Source of the DNA: Zonotrichia leucophrys gambelii
Taxonomy: Eukaryota > Chordata > Aves > Passeriformes > Passerellidae
DNA length: 64,000 nucleotides
NCBI RefSeq assembly: GCF_028769735.1
Contig: NC_088193.1
Span: forward strand, 7,715,814 to 7,779,813
Direction: 5' to 3'
The notes below the pieces were generated by a model that did no database searches, was not told where the DNA came from, and saw nothing but the letters and a program-made list of their open reading frames with translations. A program made the translations under genes and the position numbers. Shown piece after piece: positions 56,301 to 64,000 of the stretch (its first letter is position 1; every line of letters starts with the position of its first letter).

Positions 56301-59300
56301 CTGGCAGAAGCCCAAAACAAATAAATCCCAGGACAAGGGAGGAGCAGAGAACTACACCAGCCTTTGTACCAGAACACTACTACCCCATTTCCAGGCTGGA
56401 ACCAGCACTGGCTCAAGAGAAGAATATCAATTAACAGAAGGCTCTGCATAAACTGTTTTGATCCAAAGCATTTATAAATAGATCAGATCAGTAAGAGAGT
56501 CTGATGCAAACTGCCCTGACATAACACAGCATGTTAGAACACCAGTGTTCCACTGGTGCTGGGGACAATGCAATGACCTGTGACGCACTAGTGCAAAAGC
56601 AGGACAGTGAAGCCTCAAACCTGCAGTGGATCTTTCCAATGACATGGGGGAAATTCTACTACAGCACTTCAGGCTTTGCTGGTGACTGCAAACCCCCAAC
56701 TCTGCACAAATTGCTGAGCTTGCAAGGTGCCCAAGACATGTCAACTGCTGGTGGAATTGGCAACATTTTCTTTGATGAGCTGCAAGGACAGGCCACTTGG
56801 CTTCAAGGCAAGTTTTTACAGTGACAAGTTTGTATTGCCTTGAAATGCCACAGAAATAACATTTCACTATGAAGCATCTCAGGTTTTAGTGCATCACGTT
56901 TTTCTTTAGAGGCAGTAATCAGATTCCAAGCATGGCCAAGACTGCCAGTCTGACTTCCCTCAACTGTCAAAGCAGGTTATGTTATTATGGAATCAATGAT
57001 TAGGATTTTCAGGAGAAACCAGCTACAAATAGTTTGTACAGAACTACTGTATCAGCTTTTGGCCTACGGCTGCTTTATTCCAGTTTCAGGAGCCAACCCA
57101 GCACCATCTCCAGGGCTGAGAGTTCAGCTGCTGCACTGAGCTCTGCTATTTGTCTCGGTAACAGACCCAGTGCTATGTAGCTCAAAGGCACAGTTTATAT
57201 TATATACCTCACAGGGAAAAAAATCCAAAAACACATACCTGCACAAAATCCCCCCCCACTCCACCAACCCAATACTCTCTCAAAGCCCTTGAGTAATTCA
57301 GCGAAAAGGGAAGGGAGAGGAGGAACAAGTGTAGGACAATTGCTGTCCCCAGGTCATCAGAGATTCTTATATTTACCCAGAGAGGGAGAACTAGCACAAA
57401 TTTATCATCCTCAAGGCAACACAGCAATTGTCCAAAAATTTAATAAATAAAATATCTAACTAAAGTCTGTTCCAATTCCTGCCAGAGCAGTCAGCACACT
57501 GTACACTGTTCCACACCAGGGATGAAGGTGACTTATATTTGAAGAGAAAGGTCGATAATGAGAAGAGTTTCAAGCTATTTGGTCTTCACTGAGTTACAAA
57601 ACCATGTGTGCTCACATGAAATGGTTATTAGCAAAATCTTTTGCTCTCGTTTCAGATCTACACAATATATTTGGAACCAAAGGCAGATTAAAACACTGGG
57701 TTTACTCCACACACAGCTCAAGCAGCACTACTCTGCAAGAGCCTCCCTTTTCTACTGGTCCTTCCCTGATTGCATATCACTAATAGAGACATTATTTTAT
57801 GCTAATATTTCTATGCTGCTCTTAAAGCTGCTTTTTAGCCAGGCACTGAGCTACTGTAGAATTAATCCTGAGTTAAGGGAGAAATGTAAAACCACACACA
57901 GTTTGCTAGTATGGAAAGATGCTACGTGTGGGAAGGTGATGCCAAGGAAAGCACAAACATGGAGGAGGAATCTCCTGATTTATCTGTCCAATACTAGCTG
58001 CACTCCCATAAGGACATCTGGATTGGAAACAGCCTGTGTCCTGAAGTGTTTTGTGGTGTCATGGGGCATCAAGGACAGGTTCCACAGGAGGCAGAAGAGC
58101 CTCTGGACTATTCCCCACCAGCACAGCAGGGTTTAATCTGAGAAGTGTCACAAACGGAGAGATGCAAAGCTCCACTGAGACACTGGCTAAGGCCACCTTC
58201 CTCAAGGGCTGAGAGCCACTCCAGGCACTCTGAGACCCTTGTGAGCCCATCAGGGAGGAACACACACACACAGTTGGATGCTCAGACTACCTGGCTTCTT
58301 TAACACTAGGCCTAAACAAGCAAAAGTGAACATGACTGATCTAAGTGAAAGCAGGGAAATGAAAATCAAGGTGAGTATGGAACTAAAATGAAGCTATCAG
58401 ACACATGGAGGAGGTAGGAGTGTGATCAAAAGCACTGTGAGGGAGCAGCTTAGAACCAACCTTTTTTCATTGGATGGTACAAATCCGGCTGAGGATCTAG
58501 CAGGAGCGAAAACAAAAACAAAAATAGCAGAGAAAGGAGATTAAGAGAGAAAGGAAAAAAGGTTTGTGCATGATTTCTGACTCAGACCCTGGGAAAAGCT
58601 TTTAGCCTACAGCTTTAGGCTCAGGACTCTGATCAAGCGTTTTTAAAATAAATACACGCACACACACCAGCTGTCAACATCCAATGACACAAAAAAATAG
58701 ATATACATATTTAAAAAAAGAAAGAGAATTCCTTCAGCCCTTCAACAGGTCACAGCACAAAGATTTAACATTACACAAGAATTCTGTTAAAGACTGAAAA
58801 TTAATTCCAGAGTCAAGATGCACTGTAAAAACTTAACATTCACTGCAAAATGGAAAGAGAGGACAATTCTGCAAAGAGAAGAATTAGAAAATCATTAGAA
58901 CAGCTCAGCAGACATTACTCGCAGCACTGCTTCTCCAGTGAATGAGGGGTCCTGTCAGGGTGACTGCTTTACTCTACATCACGCAAAGAGATTGGAGTTT
59001 TTTCTGTTCCAGCTGAGCCTACTGTCTAAGGAAAACCACCAGTAAACCCAGTGCTCAGTTCCACATACCTTCACTTTCAGGTAAGGCTGGGAAGGTTTTC
59101 ACCTGGAACGGGTGGAAAGGTTTGCCATCCAGGGGAATTTCTTCACTCTCCTCAGAGCTCACTCTGACATCCACCTGGGACTCAGAAATGGAGGATGTGA
59201 ACTGATCCATGTCTGCACGCTGCTCCTGAAGCAGCTCATCTGAAAGGAATAAAAGGAATTATTACACAGACTGCATGAAACCTGGCAGTGACAGAGAGAG

Positions 59301-62300
59301 GCAGATGGTTTGAAGCAGGCTGAGGCAGGACTGCAGGGGAACACTGCTCTCAGAGCTGCCAGGATATTTTATCTTGTGCATTTCATCTGGAATTCTCGGT
59401 AAAGGCGTTGGTTAGAAATGCATTCAAATAAGGGCCAAGAGGTTTGATGTGGCAAGAGGATTTGGCAAGATGAGACTAACTAACCCGTAAGGGGAGAATG
59501 CATTTGCATTTTTTAAACGGATCTTTTAAATCTCCCTTAGAGAGACAGCTTTGCTATTCTGAACATTGTTGACTTTTTCTTAAAGGGACAGTGAAAATTC
59601 TTGGAACAAGCTATTCTGACTGGCTATTTTGTAACATCCAGACAGTATCTTCCCTGAGCCTGAGCCCAAGCACTTGTTGTTGAGGGCACCCCCTCAAAGG
59701 AGAGAGAAATCTTTTGGGAGCTCACTGGATATAAAAACTTGGGAGTCGTAACACAGCAGCATAGGGGTTGGCATATACACTCACCAATCTCATCCTGGAT
59801 TTCTTCAGCCACATATGGCACCTTGTAGAGCAGAGACAAGCTTTGATTCATCCGTTCCTCAATCACATGAAGATGCGTCATCACCTGCAGATGTAAAAGA
59901 ATGCGTTGGAGTAAGCAAAAACTGTCAGTCACTTCACAGAACCAGTTCTTTCCTTGCTCAATAAAGTATCTATTACTGGTGGATCTGCCATGGCAGGCAA
60001 TGGGGGACACAGATCCATCCAGTCCAATTCTGTGACCAATGCTCTCACACTTCACTGAACTGGCCATCTGCAGACGGTGATCTCAGGAGTCTGGCAAATG
60101 CTGGGAGTAAGAGAGGATTCAGCTGACTCTCACTGTAACCAACTCTCCACTGCAAACACTAAAATGCCACCGAAGCTGGTATTTCTCATATGCCCAACAT
60201 AGACATAATTCATCTCCTGTAGCAGCTTTATTAAATGGATTATCATTCCTGACTGCTAGAAAAGATACAGGCAAAAGGAGCAGACAGGATATTTTATCAG
60301 CTCTGGTTTCAGAACAAAGGTGCCTTTCAAACCAACTGTGGCATTACATTTGTCCTACACCCACTCATTGGCAGCAGTATTCTCCCTTCCTTTGAGCAAT
60401 ACATTCAAGCTCTGGGCAAGCACAAATCACTCCTCCCAAGCACATTAAATCCAGTGGTGAGGTCAGGCCTGACCTGAAGAGGGTGCTGCATAATCGGGGA
60501 TCAAGGAGAGCAAGGAAAACATTTATATAGATGGCCAACATTACAAAAAGCTAGAGTCAGATGGACCCCTTTCACAGTCTGATGTGTGCCTGACCTTTAA
60601 GAGCAAGGATGAAAATTTAATTCTGCATGTGGCATCTTGTCAATCCAAAAAAATCAACTGAGGAGCTTAAAAGTGCATGTGAAAAGTAAAGTGAATGGAA
60701 ATTGAACTGTACCACCCACATCCCTCACATGTTGATTTGTTGACACTGCAGCCTTCGGAATGAATTGAGAACTGTTTAGGGTTTAACTTAAGAACACAAT
60801 TCACACACTCTCTCCTGGGCTGTGGCAGCAGCAGAACAAAGCGCTGGGCCGGGCTGCGCTTGACATGTCTGAAAATGGGACCACGAATTCCATATGGAGA
60901 GCCAGGCACCATCATAACCACCGCAGGTGCCACCACTCCTCCTGGATGTGCAGCTTAAGAAGAATCCCATAGGCAGTGGAAGACCAGGAGACACAAGGTG
61001 AATGTGCACTGCCACCACCCCGGAACAAGGTGGAATCCATGGAATCTGCCACGTCCCAGTGTGAGGTTTGCTTCTGGAAAATCATTCTAACACGACTCTG
61101 CCCCTCACCAGAAGTGACAGCAACAGGCTACAGATTTTTCCTACCCTTAAACCAGGACATTTCCACCTCCTGGTTATACAGTTTTTTATGCATTTTTCCC
61201 TCAGTGCCTACTTCTTCCTCTTGGCAACACTAAATGTGCTCCACTGCACTGTCTCCCTGCAGCTCTCCATTCTTCTTGTTTATCTTTTGTGCACTGCAGA
61301 ATTAAAAGATACTCCAAAGCAGCATACCAGCCACAAACTGAGACTAGGAAAACATTCCTAAAGCTGCAAAAGGACAGTGAGTTCTCTCTGAACCTAAGAA
61401 AGGGCACATCCTTCCACACAGATCTTTCAGGGTTAACAGACCATCCTCGATCTGAATTTTGAATTGGCCTTCCAGCACATCTTTCACTATTTTAAAACAA
61501 GTGAAAACAAGTATCAACATAATTCCAAAGACTTCTGGAGTATCTGCAAGTACTCGAACAAATGCAAAAGCCAGATTTGAAATAACATATTCACATACAC
61601 TACCCAGCAGAAGGAAAAGGATTTTCTGTCTGTTCAGAAGTAAAATACAGTGTAGTGGTGTAGTGGGTCTAGTGCAGGTCAAATGCCAGCACACCCACCA
61701 GAATTACTCATTTTCTGCTTTGAAAATAGAGATTACAAGGAGAGCAAAGCAGGCTCAGAACTTTCAAAGAAACTTTATTAACAGAATTAAAACAAAAAAT
61801 AATTTAAAAAATCAAAATAAACCTTCAAAACACTTCTCTGCTCCTGCAACTTTTCTTTTCCCCACTGACAACATAAAGAGGTAAATTTGGTATTTTCAGT
61901 CAGTTTACCACTTTTAAAATAATCTTTCTTTAGTCTACTTAGGGAGACGAGTCTCTCCTGCCATGCCATGGAGACTTTTCCACAAGAAACAGTTTTCTTG
62001 TGGTTTTAATTTTCATCATCAGCCCCTTCCCAGAAATCTGCAATCGTGAAGCCCCTACCACATTTTGGTAGCTTTCCCACAACCACCACCATGGGCCATT
62101 TCAGCTTGTTAGGGTGCAATTTTAGGGATGAGCTGTTCTAGTACAGAAACAAAAGTTCTCTTCTTTTATCTCTGGGAACAGAGGTTTTCTTCTTCCATCC
62201 CTGGGGTGAGGTTTTTCACCTCTCTCATTTCTCTCTCTTCAAGCTTCTCATTGGATCACAGCTACTTCAACATCTGCTTGCTTCAACACAGGTGCCTCTG

Positions 62301-63747
62301 CTCATAGTCACGGTTAGAACGCTACCCAGATCGCCCCAGTGCATTCCATGAGTTACAGGGGAAAAAACCAAAACTCTGGTGTATCAATTATACCTTCACC
62401 ATAGCCTTACAAGAGAATTTTAGCCCAAGACTAAGGCATCTCCTCATTCTCCTCCCATCTGGGATTTGACTCTTTCTTCACTGACCTTGTTGTTTCCTTT
62501 ACGTGTCCTCACCCTTTCCTTTTCTCTCACTCAAGAGAGGATTGGTGTCTGCAAGTTTCACCTGTGCACCGGGAAGAGTTAATATCTCGTCCGGGCCTGC
62601 GGACGGCCCCGTGATCTCTGCGGGGCAGGGCCGCTCTGGCTGCACACCTGGTTCCTGGCCCCCACACGGTCAATGCCAGCCCCGGGGCTGCAGGGCTGCC
62701 TCTGCTCTCAGCCATGAGATTTTCCACGGTGCCGGCGGAACGGCTCGGCAGCCCTCAGCCGGAGCCAAAGGGAGCTGGCCTGGCCCATCAGCCGTGCCTG
62801 AACTCAGCATGGCACAATCTGAGCCGAGCCCCAGGCTGAGCCAGCCAGGCTGCGCAGCACAGCAAGCCCGGCCAGCGTCTAGTTACCTGTTCAAAAGCCA
62901 GAAGCAAGAGTGTTTTTTCCAGGGTTTCTTCATTTTTAAGTGTGATTTCATAGAGGTGTGTTTAGTTTTAAGAGGTTTGACAGGGTGCCTATATTCAAAA
63001 CTAGCCAGTTGATTGGTTCATTTGGGTCTGGAGGAAGCTGTTAGCAGTCCACACAGAGAATCACTTCCATAACTAATGGATTTCCTCTTACAAATGGTAC
63101 AACATAAACCCATCAAAACCACACTTTCTGATGAAGCCAACAACATTGATCGAGTACTTGGAAATGGTTACGATTTATGCGTTAGAAACCAGGCAATAAC
63201 GCTGCAGAGGCAAGAGAGAATTCCCACAAAGCCCAAACACAGGCACTATGAAGATCAAGCCTAAGGAAAGAAACACATAGACAACTTGGAAGAAGTGAGG
63301 AAGCCTGTTCAAGAAAACCAAGTCCCCAGCAAATACATTTCAGGAGTGCTTGATAAAAGGAAATATAAAACTGATAATGACCTAGGTCTAAACCCCTCAA
63401 CTTGCCACTGTGACCAACAATGTATAGAACAGAGCTTCAATTTTTAACACTGTCAGGCACCAAGGAAATCCATGCAGCGAGCACATCTGGTGACAGGAAG
63501 TAAGCACAGGAGAGAGGGACAGCTCCACAAGGATGAAGTTGCAACACACAGCTTCCAGAGCCTCCAACAGCCCCAGGGCTGGACAATAATGGCTCACCTG
63601 ACAGAAACCCCCTCATACCTGGGATTTCATCTGCGCAGCCTTCTCCGGATCCACCGCCAGGACATGCTGGTAGTGGCGGATGGTGTGCACCCTATCCTTG
63701 TTCTCGGCACGCACGTAGCGCTTCAGGGCCTGCAGGATTCGGTGGGG
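53272..63747 (-). CDS. APLP2: APLP2, amyloid beta precursor-like protein 2, 3' part (last eight coding exons; 5' part beyond window)
   Basis: Exons in transcript order are 63747-63619, 59884-59785, 59239-59069, 58496-58461, 55756-55674, 54837-54763, 54283-54128 and 53373-53272. They total 852 nt (283 residues plus stop) with consistent phases. APLP2 is a type I membrane protein of the APP family, processed by secretases. The exons give the end of the E2 domain ([41 protein letters not shown]), an acidic linker (SSEESEEIP), the 12-residue [11 protein letters not shown] cassette, the juxtamembrane [20 protein letters not shown], the membrane span ([20 protein letters not shown]) and the tail with YGTI and [19 protein letters not shown] binds PTB-domain adaptors. 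The lack of an amyloid-beta peptide and the residue choices fit APLP2 rather than APP or APLP1. E1 and any Kunitz exon lie outside. The gene faces the TMEM45 pair tail to tail. Confidence 0.97.
54128..54283 (-). CDS. APLP2: APLP2 exon, transmembrane segment
   Basis: 156 nt. It encodes [14 protein letters not shown], then the hydrophobic span [20 protein letters not shown], then [17 protein letters not shown]. The membrane span is the gamma-secretase substrate region and the basic LRKR stop-transfer follows. The donor is GAG|gtgaga. Confidence 0.97.
54442..54486 (+). repeat. 15-bp tandem repeat, 3 copies, in APLP2 intron
   Basis: Three units (CCCTACATATTCCAC, then TTCAC- and TTCCAT-ending variants) follow a short TA run at 54424-54438. 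Confidence 0.88.
54763..54837 (-). CDS. APLP2: APLP2 exon, extracellular juxtamembrane region
   Basis: 75 nt encoding [20 protein letters not shown] and then LVDEP. The donor is CCG|gtacgt. The [20 protein letters not shown] block is strongly conserved in APLP2; the LVDEP end differs from the mammalian sequence I remember. Confidence 0.95.
55674..55756 (-). CDS. APLP2: APLP2 exon, juxtamembrane segment
   Basis: 83 nt. It completes a Gly codon and reads [19 protein letters not shown] and then KNKVDENV. The acceptor is tggtgcag and the donor is GTG|gtgagt. Confidence 0.95.
55757..58460 (-). other. APLP2: APLP2 intron
   Basis: 2.7-kb intron between the 36-nt cassette exon and the GSG exon. An open frame of 192 codons on the other strand (57558-58136) has no recognisable domain. 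Nothing else noted. Confidence 0.7.
58461..58496 (-). CDS. APLP2: APLP2 36-nt cassette exon ([12 protein letters not shown])
   Basis: 36 nt with phase +1 on both sides, so it can be skipped without a frameshift. With it the protein reads [19 protein letters not shown]; without it PESE-GSG. The donor AAG|gttggt is weak. In mammals the equivalent 12-residue exon is alternatively spliced and its absence allows chondroitin sulfate attachment. Confidence 0.9.
59069..59239 (-). CDS. APLP2: APLP2 exon, acidic linker
   Basis: 171 nt. It begins by completing Asp, then reads [16 protein letters not shown] and [10 protein letters not shown], and ends FPALPESE plus one base. The donor is AAG|gtatgt. This is the region before the alternatively used 36-nt exon. 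Confidence 0.95.
59785..59884 (-). CDS. APLP2: APLP2 exon, end of E2 domain
   Basis: 100 nt, starting [19 protein letters not shown] and continuing [14 protein letters not shown]. The acceptor is catctgcag and the donor is TTG|gtgagt. It ends with the first base of an Asp codon completed by the next exon. Confidence 0.96.
59885..63618 (-). other. APLP2: APLP2 intron containing an ERVL-type LTR
   Basis: 3.7-kb intron between the two E2-coding exons. About 1.3 kb of it is the LTR at 61659-62950. The rest shows nothing recognised. Confidence 0.75.
61659..62950 (-). mobile_element. ERVL-type LTR in an APLP2 intron, sense to the gene; 5' boundary approximate
   Basis: On the minus strand the element ends ...CTAGACCCACTACA at 61659. 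It has AATAAA at 61779-61774 followed by GAGCCTGCTTTGC (61756-61744), the same block as in the 43.8-kb LTR. Further upstream are CTGCAGACACCAA-type and AAGGTCAGTGAAGAA segments that I associate with avian ERVL LTRs. A CpG-rich part lies at about 62580-62880. The 5' end (higher coordinate) lacks an obvious TGTAGTGGG start and may be degraded, so 62950 is an estimate. It shares the minus orientation with APLP2. Confidence 0.6.
63619..63747 (-). CDS. APLP2: APLP2 exon, E2 domain segment
   Basis: On the minus strand the acceptor is tcctgcag before [19 protein letters not shown] and the donor is CAG|gtatga. It has 129 nt, phase 0 at both ends. It encodes an E2 helix containing [19 protein letters not shown], part of the heparin-binding and dimerising domain. 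Confidence 0.96.
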
Positions 63748-64000
63748 CTGCAGGACAGGAGCAGGGAATAGGTCAAACCACTGGTGTCAACTCCAAACCC
63801 ACAGCTGAAAACAGCACTTCAGGTGTGAGCCTACTTTGGTGCTGGACAGATCTATCACCTGCACTCATCCTCCAGATTTTTTATTTTTATTTTAATTAAG
63901 CCGGTTTGATTCAGAACACTTAAAATTAAGTCAATATAACTCAGAGCACCACATCTTATGAACTGTGCTTAATGGACACCAAACAAAGCAGAGATTTCTC
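63748..64000 (-). other. APLP2: APLP2 intron, running off the window
   Basis: Sequence beyond the acceptor at 63748-63749. The upstream APLP2 exons lie outside the window. Confidence 0.8.

Noticed and set aside
57558..58136. 192-codon open frame on the plus strand
   Set aside because: It lies inside an APLP2 intron on the opposite strand, with no recognisable domain.
62560..62880. Host CpG-island promoter inside the APLP2 intron
   Set aside because: The CpG-rich part lies within the ERVL-type LTR, which explains the composition more simply. Promoter activity from the LTR remains possible.

Overview
This is eukaryotic, almost certainly avian and most likely passerine (songbird) nuclear DNA. 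It carries spliced vertebrate genes with GT-AG introns and many short 3' fragments of CR1 LINEs. It also holds LTRs of avian ERVL-like and ERVK-like type; the ERVK-like one resembles a solo LTR I remember from songbird genomes. The species call is an inference from repeat style, since nothing could be searched.

Three protein-coding genes are supported. (1) TMEM45B (+ strand) has coding exons at 22300-22483, 22961-23173, 24177-24361, 25339-25484 and 26237-26354 and encodes 281 aa. (2) A tandem TMEM45B-like paralogue (+ strand) lies at 34947-37565 and encodes 287 aa. Its three internal exons are exactly as long as those of TMEM45B (213, 185 and 146 nt). (3) The 3' half of APLP2 (- strand) runs from 63747 down to 53272 in eight coding exons. 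These encode the end of E2, the acidic linker, the transmembrane segment and the NPTY cytoplasmic tail; the 5' half lies beyond the right edge. The TMEM45 pair and APLP2 point tail to tail across about 14 kb of repeat-rich intergenic DNA.

Layout. 1-22 kb has no recognisable coding exon. It holds CR1 fragments and two GC-rich, CpG-rich patches (about 8.28-8.66 kb and 10.5-10.78 kb) with homeodomain-type motifs, which look like regulatory elements. A possible untranslated first exon of TMEM45B ends at 16119. 22.3-38 kb holds the two TMEM45 genes, with a minisatellite directly behind a splice donor. 38-51.8 kb is intergenic: a T-rich tract, CR1 pieces, a 1.4-kb ERVL-like solo LTR with a 5-bp target duplication, a hairpin-rich AT block, and a 391-bp ERVK-like solo LTR with a 6-bp target duplication. 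51.85-64 kb is APLP2, with a sense-oriented ERVL-type LTR in one intron.

The genes are not an operon and need no shared function. TMEM45B and its neighbour are seven-transmembrane DUF716-family proteins. APLP2 is a type I membrane protein of the APP family. The most notable biology visible is the 36-nt APLP2 cassette exon, whose skipping would create an EGSG glycosaminoglycan-attachment motif, and the tandem TMEM45 duplication. I found no evidence of an undescribed multi-gene system.
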